DNA of 38,894 bases, taken from contig NW_003119924.1 in the NCBI RefSeq assembly GCF_000003605.2, forward strand, positions 136,613 through 175,506. Direction: 5' to 3'. The stretch comes from Saccoglossus kowalevskii. Its lineage: Eukaryota; Hemichordata; Enteropneusta; Harrimaniidae. The position numbers were made by a program, and so were the translations under genes. Positions 24,072 to 32,868 of this stretch are shown here, in pieces. The first letter of the stretch is position 1. Every line of letters begins with the position of its first letter. The notes beneath the pieces were generated by a model. That model ran no database searches, was not told the origin of the DNA, and saw nothing but the letters and a program-made list of their open reading frames with translations.

Positions 24072-24120
24072 AAAATGGCGGTAAAATGAATTTGCCCGGT
24101 TTTTGCGCTGCCATTTTTTG
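24072..24120 (+). promoter_or_regulatory. YY1-like motif pair upstream of the 24138 exon
   Basis: AAAATGGCGG at 24072-24081 and the reverse-oriented GCCATTTTTTG at 24110-24120 both resemble YY1 initiator-proximal sites (core ATGGC). They lie 18-66 bp upstream of the ATG at 24138, where such motifs sit in many animal TATA-less promoters. Confidence 0.35.
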
Positions 24121-24137
24121 AATTATTTGGAGCAGCA

Positions 24138-24257
24138 ATGGAAGCCGACCATTTAATTGATACAAATCTTGTCCAGAATATGATTTTAAATGGTCGAACT
24201 TATAGAGAAATCAGTCTCGTATTGGAAAGCATGTTTCCGGAAAGGAGAGGTGGCGTG
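24138..24257 (+). CDS. candidate first exon, helix-turn-helix-like N-terminus
   Basis: The ATG at 24138 is followed by 40 codons that end at a consensus donor, GGCGTG|GTGAGT, with GT at 24258. The peptide includes the segment VQNMILNGRTYREISLVL and ends PERRGGV. This resembles the N-terminal helix-turn-helix (pattern YREIS..L....P..RG) that I associate with a family of integrase-core-domain proteins common in fish and invertebrate genomes, which may be domesticated or mobile. That assignment is from memory of the pattern. The next exon would be expected to start with a SxRSxRRFC-like segment and was not found before the gap. Alternatively the frame simply reads through to a TAA at 24435 as a 99-residue product. 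That version lacks similarity beyond residue 40, so splicing is preferred. Confidence 0.4.
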
Positions 24258-24429
24258 GTGAGTAGATTTGCTCCCCAGGAGGGCGTCGGTACCGAGAAAG
24301 AGGTGGTGAATATGGTGTCGAGCGGTCAACATAGTAAACCAAACTTGGAACTCGCGATACTGGTGCAAATAATTATTCGAACAACCATGAACATTAAATG
24401 GCGGAATTTTGGTGTTGCACATTTAGCAC

Positions 24430-24690
24430 AGAAATAAAAGACACCTCCACAGTTAGACAACCAATCATTTTATTATTGGTCACGATGTACCACGGATCAC
24501 CTCCACCGTGACGTTCTTTGTAAACACCACATACACGATGTGCCGCCATCCAATGGTGAGCGGCTTCTTTTGTGCACAACCAGCGTCAACTTCATGAGAG
24601 AAACACTACGTCCTTACGAAGCCAGGCCGTCTGGTGACGCCCTACTATTTCATCAATAACCAAATATACTATTATCCTGTTCCCGAATTG
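24430..24690. other. possible convergent 3' ends beside the gap
   Basis: AATAAA occurs on the plus strand at about 24432-24437 and on the minus strand near 24467-24475, a tail-to-tail arrangement. Three short minus-strand frames overlap here (one ends at 24592, another spans 24394-24579), none recognisable. They would continue into the gap, so a minus-strand gene entering from the gap cannot be excluded. Confidence 0.2.
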
Positions 24691-25647
24691 NNNNNNNNNN
24701 NNNNNNNNNNNNNNNNNNNNNNNNNNNNNNNNNNNNNNNNNNNNNNNNNNNNNNNNNNNNNNNNNNNNNNNNNNNNNNNNNNNNNNNNNNNNNNNNNNNN
24801 NNNNNNNNNNNNNNNNNNNNNNNNNNNNNNNNNNNNNNNNNNNNNNNNNNNNNNNNNNNNNNNNNNNNNNNNNNNNNNNNNNNNNNNNNNNNNNNNNNNN
24901 NNNNNNNNNNNNNNNNNNNNNNNNNNNNNNNNNNNNNNNNNNNNNNNNNNNNNNNNNNNNNNNNNNNNNNNNNNNNNNNNNNNNNNNNNNNNNNNNNNNN
25001 NNNNNNNNNNNNNNNNNNNNNNNNNNNNNNNNNNNNNNNNNNNNNNNNNNNNNNNNNNNNNNNNNNNNNNNNNNNNNNNNNNNNNNNNNNNNNNNNNNNN
25101 NNNNNNNNNNNNNNNNNNNNNNNNNNNNNNNNNNNNNNNNNNNNNNNNNNNNNNNNNNNNNNNNNNNNNNNNNNNNNNNNNNNNNNNNNNNNNNNNNNNN
25201 NNNNNNNNNNNNNNNNNNNNNNNNNNNNNNNNNNNNNNNNNNNNNNNNNNNNNNNNNNNNNNNNNNNNNNNNNNNNNNNNNNNNNNNNNNNNNNNNNNNN
25301 NNNNNNNNNNNNNNNNNNNNNNNNNNNNNNNNNNNNNNNNNNNNNNNNNNNNNNNNNNNNNNNNNNNNNNNNNNNNNNNNNNNNNNNNNNNNNNNNNNNN
25401 NNNNNNNNNNNNNNNNNNNNNNNNNNNNNNNNNNNNNNNNNNNNNNNNNNNNNNNNNNNNNNNNNNNNNNNNNNNNNNNNNNNNNNNNNNNNNNNNNNNN
25501 NNNNNNNNNNNNNNNNNNNNNNNNNNNNNNNNNNNNNNNNNNNNNNNNNNNNNNNNNNNNNNNNNNNNNNNNNNNNNNNNNNNNNNNNNNNNNNNNNNNN
25601 NNNNNNNNNNNNNNNNNNNNNNNNNNNNNNNNNNNNNNNNNNNNNNN
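24691..25647. other. assembly gap of 957 Ns
   Basis: Unsequenced. Base composition, CpG frequency and repeat content change across it. Upstream exons of the PPT1 gene could lie in it or be misplaced because of it. Confidence 1.
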
Positions 25648-26252
25648 CGCCATTCTCTAATTTTGGTGAATATTTTTGTCATTTTTGGTAAAAAGTGATA
25701 TTTTCTTCTTGTTAAAAACAACAATCATTTATGGTGAAAAATGATATTTTTGAATTCTTGTTGAAAACAGCAAGTCCCATTGCATTGATACTATGCATAT
25801 TGTTCATTTTCTAATGATATCTTCTGTTCTTTAATTGAAATGTGCATTGCTAACAGCGGAGCTATCTCAGCCAAGAGGCTGCTTGTTTTTACTTGATGTT
25901 ATTTAGTTTTTTTTATATCATATCTCAGACAACTTAAACAATGTAATAATGGAAAGTAAACCCAAAAAATAGTCATAAATAAAAAATAAAAAAAAATAAA
26001 TATTGAAAAAAAAGTTGGAGTCTTCAGATTTTAAATAGGTTGGTCTAAACTACTGATTCTAGTAACAGCCCTCTATCACCAAAAATGGATTGTATTGGTG
26101 TGACTGTAGCTTTCAGTCTGTTTCTATCCCTACCTTTCTTTTCAGATTTGGAATGCCTGTCATGAAAATGTTGGCTAATAAATGTGAAGTACCAATTTTG
26201 TTAGATGCAACATTGCTAAGGAAAAACAATAAAGGTTTTATTTTGCATGCAG

Positions 26253-26266
26253 TCTCTAGAGGGCGC
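26253..26266 (+). promoter_or_regulatory. CTCF-like core motif
   Basis: TCTCTAGAGGGCGC matches the 12-base CTCF core CCASYAGRKGGC at 10 of 12 positions. CTCF is conserved in bilaterians. A single motif match is weak evidence, but it contains the only CpG nearby. Confidence 0.25.
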
Positions 26267-26489
26267 TATTTTACAAACTTGGTGCAGACTTCAGTAATGA
26301 AGCATTAGATGTGCAGTAAAGAAATCCATAAAACGAATCCAACAGGTCTTTGAGGCTTACTTTCATTTTTTTAAATACTATAATATCTGTTTCAATGGTT
26401 ACGGGGTCACAGTATGTTGTAAAATGTTTAATTTCACTACTAGAAATTTTGGCTAATCTTAATCATTTCACCATTTCACTGGCAGTTGA

Positions 26490-26506
26490 CCCCCCCCCCC
26501 CCCCCC
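26490..26506. repeat. C17 homopolymer
   Basis: A run of 17 C residues. Its length is likely unreliable. Confidence 0.9.
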
Positions 26507-26710
26507 TGCGCCATAAAACTTATGTGAGCAAAATAGGGCTTGTTGTTTTAGAGAAATCACTCATTGTTTTTATGGATACTGTCAGACAAGCTTGAATATC
26601 TCCTCTTAATTTGCAGTTTGTTTTTCACTTATGGTAGTTTGATATTTGCTCTGTGTGTTTTTCCTATGTACTACAATGAAAGATAATAATGCATCTACAT
26701 TTTTAATTGT

Positions 26711-27300
26711 TTATAAATTTGTATTATTTACAAATTCATATTATTTAAAATTTTTTATTATTTACAAATTCATATTATTTACAAATTCATATTATTTACA
26801 AATTCTTATTATTTACAAATTCATATTATTTCCAAATTCATATTATTTACAAATTCATATTATTTCCAAATCCTTATTATTTACAAATTTTTATTATTTC
26901 CAAATTCATATCTATTTCCAAATTCATATTATTTCCAAATTCTTATTATTTACAAATTCATTTTATTTCCAAAGTCATATTATTTACAAATTCATATTAT
27001 TTACAAATTCATATTATTTGCAAATTCATATTATTTACAAATTCATATTATTTGCAAACTCATATTATTTGCAAATTCATTTTACAAATTCATATTATTT
27101 ACAAATTCTTATTATTTACAAATTCATATTATTTACAAATTCATATACATGTGTATTTACAAATTCATATTATTTACAAATCCTTATTATTTCCAAATTC
27201 ATATTTATTTCCAAATTCATATTATTTACAAATTCATATTATTTACAAATTCATATTATTTACAAATTCATATTATTTGCAAATTCAGATTATTGGAAAT
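26711..27300. repeat. 17-bp minisatellite, about 34 copies
   Basis: Tandem units of TTATTTACAAATTCATA with variants (TTTCCAAA, TTTGCAAA, TTCTTATT). Because 17 is not a multiple of 3 and no phase of the unit contains a stop, the plus strand stays open for over 200 codons with a 17-residue period (FTNSYYLQIHIIYKFIL). This is a by-product of the repeat, not a gene. The array ends about 190 bp before the first visible PPT1 exon. Confidence 0.95.
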
Positions 27301-27492
27301 TGAAAATTATTTATAAATGCAAATTATAAATTTTAATTATTTATAACTTCAAATTGTCTTTCAAATTTAAAACAGTGGTAATTAAGACATCATAGGTACT
27401 TAAACATGTGAGCCTTTCAGGGATTATTTAGTGGTTCTGAGCTAGCCAATCCAATCGTGCTTGAATATAAACAATTACTTCTGTTCTTCCAG

Positions 27493-27686
27493 GAGTATAT
27501 GGTTTTCCAAGATGTCCCGGTGACAACTCAACTATTTGTGACTATGTAAGGGAGTTATTAAACCTTGGAGCCTACAATGACTTTGTACAAAGCTTTCTCT
27601 GTCAGGCTGAATACTGGCATGATCCACTCAATGAAGAACTGTACAAACAGAAGAGTATCTTCCTAGCAGATATCAACCAAGAAAAT
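27493..27686 (+). CDS. PPT1: PPT1 exon (first visible)
   Basis: Acceptor TTCTTCCAG ends at 27492 and donor GTAAGT starts at 27687. The exon enters in phase 1: its first two bases complete the Gly codon of the preceding exon. It encodes [16 protein letters not shown] near the start and [11 protein letters not shown] at the end. The length of 194 bp equals two human exons, so an intron has been lost here or gained in vertebrates. Confidence 0.95.
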
Positions 27687-30600
27687 GTAAGTTGAATGGC
27701 ACAATGAAAAGAAATTTCTAGAAGTATAGCTCTTAGCAATAATAAAATAGGGATTACTAACTGACCTCGTTTTTAAGAAATTCATTTGTTTATATTATGT
27801 AGTTATCCCTTTGAGTACAAAATTATTTCTCCCTTCTAAAAAATGATATGAATTTGTTCACATTTTCTTTAATTTTCACTAAATTCAGTATAAATTTTGA
27901 AACAAACAAAGAAGTCCCACTATTTATAAAGTTTGAAAATTTGTTGTCAACATGTTATGTGTGAAAAGAGCAGACTATAAATTAAGGTATTTCATGGATG
28001 GTGATTGGGTTAATGGTATGCAAATTACCTAATTAATATGCACACATGGTATATAGAACTATTTTGTGAATGGTGAATGAAGTTGACCTTGGTGCTCAAA
28101 GGGTTAATGATATGCAAATTACCTAATTAATATGCACATATGGTATATAGAACTATTTTGTGAATGGTGACAAAAGTTTACTTTGGTGCTCAGAGAGTTA
28201 ATGATATGCAAATTACCTAATTAATATGCGGGGACGGTATATAGAACTATTTCATGGATGGGGACTGAAGTTGAACCTGGTGCTCAAAAGGTTAATTAAT
28301 ACATGGGTTCTATGAGGAAAAGGCAAAATATATCTCTTTCTAATATTTTAACAAAAAATTGAAATATTTTCCAAAAATGTGAGGGGTTTGTATGTAACGT
28401 TTTCTAAATGAAATATGGGTCGTTAAAATTTTGGAAATGGTATTCACATTTTTAATAGCTTGTGCTATGCTAATACATAAATAGAATTTGTTCTCACCAG
28501 AAACACTTTAGCATCTGCTTTGAAGAGTTCATGGCGTAGAAACTGTAACACCTCAAAGTATAGTTTGAAGTTTGGGGTTTGCAGTTTTCTGAACTCATAC
28601 AGATTTTCTGTCATTTTTTAAACAGAGATACAAGTGATGAGGTTATGCTAGATACATACAAAGAGAAAATAAATCTCAATGAACATTGCAGACATATTTA
28701 TTGCTGTTTCTCCAAATTGACATTACATGCATGCACTTGTACGAGTCTGTATTCAGTGGGAATTGTGCACATTTTAAAGATGCTATCTTAAATAAATGTA
28801 ATTTGATATATTTTTATCTTATGTGTCCAGGGCATAAACAAGTCATACAAGACAAATTTACAGAAACTCAACAAATTTGTAATGGTGAAGTTTGGTAAAG
28901 ACACAATGGTAGATCCAAAAGACAGCGAGGTATGTATGACATCAGTCTAGAATATACCGAGGGTACTGTAAAATTACTAATTTTCACTGGGTTTAAATTA
29001 CGCTGATTTACCATTTCAGGCATACTCAGTGGGTATTAAATTCACAGTTTTATCATTTAGATAATGTGTTCTATGGTAAATTTCACATATTCACTGGGTT
29101 TTAATTTAGCACATTTTTCAGCCAGCAAAATAAGCAAAATTAAAACCCAGTGAATAATCAACCCCTTTACAGTATAATATATGGGTTGATGCAGCATTAA
29201 TGTGCAAGGGAGTTGCTTGTTTGGTAAAAGTAATTTGGTGAGGGTGGCTCTAACACAGCATTCAACCATCAGTATTTGGTTTGAGAAGCTGAATTATTTG
29301 TGTTACAGATGTTGAGTTATGAATATGAGTTATGAATATGAGTTATGAATATGAGTTATGAATATGAGTTATGAATATTGAGTTACTAAAATGACCACAT
29401 CCAAATTGTAACTCGATGTTCAATTAACAGTTAACAGAACGGGCAACATATAATGTTAAACAAAACAATAGTTACATAAATTGTAACACAGTTATTGTTT
29501 TCGCCCTTGACTAAACCCATCAGTCTCTTTAGTGTATTCCTAAAGAAGTTTGTGTCAAATTTAAATTTTGGCATCTACTATATGCATACAGAACATGGCT
29601 GATGAGGAAGAATTCTCATTGCATGAAATGAAAAATATACCATCTCATTTAAAACATAGTAAATTATAAGTCAGTTTATTAAAGAATTGCAACAACAAAA
29701 TGCACCATGTCTTATGACAATATATCATGTTTTCAGCCAAATTTGTTAATATAATAAAAAAACATATTTTTGGGATATTCACAGTTCCTTACCTTGTCTA
29801 GTGACCCCCATATTTGCAGTACTTTAGTAACATCGACTTTCTTTCATGAAAGTATGAACAATTTGACATACAGTTAATTCAGAAAATTTTCCCATTTATA
29901 GTCTGGGACAAAAAGAGCCAAATTTTTTGTGTAAAAACTAAAAATTTACTCTAATTTTGTCTGTTGGCTCCAAAATTAGGGTTCTTTTCCAAAAAATATT
30001 GAAGAATATAAATAAAAAGTGCAGAAAAAAGAGGGTGAGATAGTCTGGTGGTGAAAGGGTTAATATACAGATTTCAATTGTGTTTCGGTTGTGTTAACAA
30101 GAAAATAATAACATCTCTCTTTATTTAGTGGTTTGGATTCTACACTCCTGGGCAAGCTAAAGAAACATTCAGACTTCAGGATAGTCCACTTTATAAAGAG
30201 GTAAGTATATGTCAATCTGAGGGACTTTTTAAGCTTATAGAACTACACCCTTGTCCACTTAGCATATATTTACATACCCCCGTATATTGTTGTAAATGTA
30301 TATTATGTATATAACAGCATATTTTTGCAAAAAATGAATAATTCAAAATCAACGTAAAAGAATTTTTTTCACTTTTGAGGAAGGCTGCAACAAACTGTGT
30401 TGTATGTTATTCAATTTTGGGATTTGTGCTGGTTTTAGTTTTAGTGTCTAGTTGGAAATTAGAAATAACATACCCAACTGTAGATCTTTATATAAAAGTC
30501 ATATAGGGAAATTTACAAAACAAAAGACTCAACTTCAACGTGCAACATTTTGACAGTAGATTCTGAGTGATGATCCATCCATGTTTTTTATCGTACATGT

Positions 30601-31013
30601 CTAAGCTGGTTGATTAAAGGGTGATGGTCATCACACAGCATGTATTTGAATTTCATTGAAACAATACGTTTTACAGGCATTATGTGTGTCATAATGAGTC
30701 TCGTATCAAACAGGACAACCACTGCCCTTTAAAATGTAAACAAATCACATCATAGTGTAGCAGCCTATATGTATTTCCAAATTGGTCTGCCGCTGTCTTA
30801 TATGTGTCAATGACCAAGGTCTCAATAGGTCAATGACTAAGGCCTCAATAATTATACTATTTTCTGCAGAATTGTCTTCTTTCTTCCTAGGATAAGCTTG
30901 GACTCAAACAAATGGACTTGAAAAAGAAACTGGTATTTCTGGTGTCAGATACAGATCATTTGCGCTTCACAGATGTTTTTTTCAAAACTAATATTTTGCC
31001 ATATTTAAATTAG
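27493..31013 (+). CDS. PPT1: palmitoyl-protein thioesterase 1, C-terminal half, four exons
   Basis: The exons 27493-27686, 28831-28929, 30129-30200 and 30891-31013 join in frame to encode about 162 residues aligning with human PPT1 from about residue 145 to the end. The enzyme is a soluble lysosomal alpha/beta hydrolase that removes fatty acyl groups from cysteines of proteins marked for degradation. Visible landmarks are the CPGDNSTIC pair equivalent to Cys152-Cys160, the AEYWHDP motif, catalytic Asp (FGKDTMVDP, human Asp233) and catalytic His (SDTDHL, human His289). The NKS sequon matches human Asn212. The sites at Asn197 and Asn232 are absent, and DNST adds a new one. All introns are GT-AG. 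The first exon is 194 bp, the size of human exons 5 plus 6 combined as I recall them, and the others (99, 72, 123 bp) match the last three. The signal peptide and catalytic Ser region lie upstream and are not visible. The ancient introns argue for an intact gene rather than a processed copy. Confidence 0.95.
27988..28295. repeat. 94-bp tandem repeat, about 3.3 copies, in a PPT1 intron
   Basis: Units start (TTAATGRTATGCAAATTACC) at 28010, 28104 and 28198, an exact 94-bp period, with partial unit sequence on both sides. Each unit contains the octamer ATGCAAAT (28018, 28112, 28206), the classic POU-domain binding site, followed by TAATTAAT. Confidence 0.95.
28831..28929 (+). CDS. PPT1: PPT1 exon with catalytic Asp
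   Basis: 33 codons, phase 0 at both ends, acceptor GTGTCCAG and donor GTATGT. It encodes [10 protein letters not shown] at the start and [19 protein letters not shown] at the end. The Asp in GKDT aligns with catalytic Asp233 of the human enzyme. Confidence 0.95.
28964..29174. mobile_element. TA-flanked foldback MITE in a PPT1 intron
   Basis: The left end is TACTGTAAAATTACTAATTT and the right end inverts to TACTGTAAAGGGGTTGATTA. CACTGGGTTTAAATTA and its variants recur inside in both orientations (28985, about 29027, 29091, inverse at 29141), so a strong inner hairpin forms at about 29090-29156. TA at both ends fits a Tc1/mariner-type target. No coding capacity. A diverged fragment lies at 31832-31915. 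Confidence 0.8.
29312..29384. repeat. 13-bp tandem repeat in a PPT1 intron
   Basis: Five copies of GAGTTATGAATAT, the last slightly altered. Confidence 0.95.
29385..30128. other. PPT1 intron, remainder
   Basis: AT-rich, very few CpGs, no further repeats or exon candidates recognised. Confidence 0.7.
30129..30200 (+). CDS. PPT1: PPT1 exon WFGFY...LYKE
   Basis: 24 codons, phase 0, acceptor TTATTTAG and donor GTAAGT. It encodes [17 protein letters not shown], which is highly conserved with vertebrate PPT1. Confidence 0.95.
30613..30733. mobile_element. TTAA-flanked MITE, short form, CpG-depleted copy
   Basis: Homologous to 7317-7450 over its whole length, with TTAA next to each end and a short deletion near the right end. 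Most differences from the 7317 copy are CG to TG or CA. Only two CpGs remain by hand count. It lies in the last PPT1 intron, about 160 bp upstream of the terminal exon. Confidence 0.8.
30806..30851. repeat. 23-bp tandem duplication next to the last PPT1 acceptor
   Basis: Two copies of a 23-bp unit starting GTCAATGACYAAGG, about 40 bp upstream of the terminal-exon acceptor, differing at a few positions. Confidence 0.85.
30891..31013 (+). CDS. PPT1: PPT1 terminal exon with catalytic His
   Basis: 41 codons including TAG at 31011-31013, preceded by the pyrimidine-rich acceptor TCTTTCTTCCTAG. It begins DKLGLKQMD and contains [11 protein letters not shown], whose His aligns with catalytic His289. 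It ends ILPYLN, close to the vertebrate C-terminus. Confidence 0.95.
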   Translation, partial: DKLGLKQMDLKKKLVFLVSDTDHLRFTDVFFKTNILPYLN

Positions 31014-31787
31014 TAACAACATCATGGGTTCAATTACATGATTGGGTATATCATAGAATGAACATAATGTATTATTGTACCTAACAAATGTAAATATTAT
31101 TTGTTGTATGTTTTATGAAATGAAAGAAAAGTCTAAAAAAAATTTAAATTTATAACTAATACAAACTCATTTATCTTTGTCTATTGCGAATGACGTTTAC
31201 AAATGAAATGAACCAATCCAGGAATAGTATGGTGACATCATTTTTAGTTCTATTTAATATTAATGAAATAGTTCAACATTATTAAGCAGGTGGTCACAGT
31301 TGCTATGTCAAGTAAAGGCTTGCACATGCATTATGGGTATAGACAGCTCTCGAATCAATCACTATTTGGATGAAAGCTTTTACAAGCACAATCCCAGTTT
31401 TGTGACCTCCACTGTTGTGTTTAATTTAAAAGTAATATAAAACTAATTAAGAAAGCAATTTTTTTAGCTATAAAACTTTTGTTTACTGGTATTCACACTT
31501 GTCATGAATGACTATAACTTTGATAAAATTGTAAAATAAAATAGCTACAATTATTTGAACATATCAAAACATGACCATCAAAGAGGACATCATGAAGTTT
31601 TCCATGCCCTATATTATGATAGTTAATCACACAAGTAGCCATGCTGTTTTCAAGTTTAACAGCAACACTTATGGTCAGTGTTTTGTCAGTGTCACAAGGC
31701 ACAATCGTGGACACTTCATGTTGTAGGACTCCAGAGAAATGCTCACTGTGACAAAATTCTACTGACTCATGTAAATTTGTCTGATGA
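31014..31787 (+). other. probable PPT1 3' untranslated region
   Basis: Sequence between the stop and the first canonical AATAAA. AT-rich, no coding features recognised. The minus-strand frame at 31502-31714 is treated as chance. Confidence 0.5.
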
Positions 31788-31793
31788 AATAAA
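31788..31793 (+). terminator. PPT1: polyadenylation signal AATAAA for PPT1
   Basis: First canonical hexamer I found downstream of the PPT1 stop, followed within 5-10 bp by a GTTGTTT-rich stretch. This would give a 3' UTR of about 0.8 kb. Non-canonical closer signals cannot be ruled out. Confidence 0.4.
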
Positions 31794-31831
31794 GTTGTTT
31801 ACAATAACTCTATTAATTTCACTATTGTGAT

Positions 31832-31915
31832 GTTTCACTGGGTTTTAAGTTCACGAATTTGGCAGAGAAATAATGAGTTCTTTTTAATCCCCGTTTCAGG
31901 CGCGGTCAGTCAAAA
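31832..31915. repeat. fragment related to the 28964 foldback MITE
   Basis: TTTCACTGGGTTTTAAGTTC near the left and a CGTTTCAGGC segment resemble the first 80 bp of the element at 28964-29174. The inverted partner is missing. Confidence 0.5.
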
Positions 31916-31973
31916 TGACTAATTTGAACTGTAGGCATTAATCTGTGATTCAACTAATGACGGAGAGAAAAAT

Positions 31974-32294
31974 CTAGGTCATGGGAAGCCTCACGACCTC
32001 ATAGATTTCCATTGTAACATAACACATGACCAAGGTCAAGAGGTCTGCGCCATCTTGTCTTATGTTCACTTTGTTTTCTCCACACTGAGTGTGCAACACA
32101 GCAAAACAGTGCGGTTCAGTCAGCAGTTTTCTGAGGTATTCCTTCTGTGACTGTTGGTAACAGTAAGACATGGTGTCTGGTTTGATAACATCAGAGGCCA
32201 TGTGTTTTTTGTACCAAACACGAAAAACTAGGCGCATATGACCCATTTTGTAGGGCTTCATTGTGTCAACTATAATTGCGTTCCACTCATACAT
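31974..32294 (-). CDS. unidentified minus-strand open frame, 106 codons
   Basis: The frame has a balanced amino-acid composition and contains MRLVFRVWYKKHMASDVI and a Cys/His-containing segment (HCFAVLHTQC). It looks more protein-like than most frames here, but I recognise no domain and see no convincing splice sites. It lies between the PPT1 3' end and the DIRS remnant and could be part of another decayed mobile element. Confidence 0.15.
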   Translation of the reverse strand: MYEWNAIIVDTMKPYKMGHMRLVFRVWYKKHMASDVIKPDTMSYCYQQSQKEYLRKLLTEPHCFAVLHTQCGENKVNIRQDGADLLTLVMCYVTMEIYEVVRLPMT

Positions 32295-32868
32295 GTCTGT
32301 TCATTTCTTAGCATAGCTAAAATGGCCGTCAAGTAGCAAGGAAAGCAGAGAAGAGCTTCTAATCTGACCATGTTGCCTGACCTCGGGCTAGTTGTGTGGT
32401 CGGTTCGGATGGCCCGAGGCATGAGTGAGAGGAGTCTTAGTATGGGTGGGAAGCCACCCTGACTGAAGGGCATCCACACTGCCTGTTATTGCAGGCAGAG
32501 GTCTTGGGCATCCCCTTGGAGTCTGTCCTCTTAAACGACGACTAGAACTGCGCCATAGGGGTGATGCATTGGTCTTCTGCGGAAGAATATATAGTCCTAA
32601 GACCCCAGGATTGGGTGACCTTATGACTATTCAATCGGTGCGGTACCGAAGCCAGCAGAGTCTGGAGCCAAACCTCATGCCCTCGGTTCTTTTCCCAACC
32701 CAGGTACCAAGAATCAGCGGTGGTGAGTTTGCCCCCAATGTAGAACCACCAAGCCCATGGCCACATAACCCTGTCGCACACTAATTGCGCCGGTGTATTC
32801 CACTTGGAAGCAGCAGGTAACTGACTCCTGAACACTCTAGGTGGTGATACACGGTTATAGAATTCTGC

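Larger units (their letters stand above)
25648..26710. other. CpG-poor DNA upstream of the visible PPT1 exons
   Basis: No PPT1-like exon was found. In particular nothing encodes the serine-active-site GFSQGG region. A CTCF-like motif lies at 26253-26266 and a run of 17 C at 26490-26506. Confidence 0.5.

Noticed and set aside
24592-25724. Open frames of about 350 codons spanning the gap
   Set aside because: They are open only because Ns contain no stops. The real sequence at each end is 18-32 codons with no recognisable content.
26646-27329. 227-codon plus-strand reading frame as a repeat protein gene
   Set aside because: It is produced by the 17-bp minisatellite, whose unit lacks stops in all phases. 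No promoter or splice context, and sequence outside the array is not protein-like.
26711-28295. CRISPR-like repeat array
   Set aside because: Units are directly tandem without unique spacers, in a eukaryotic intron.
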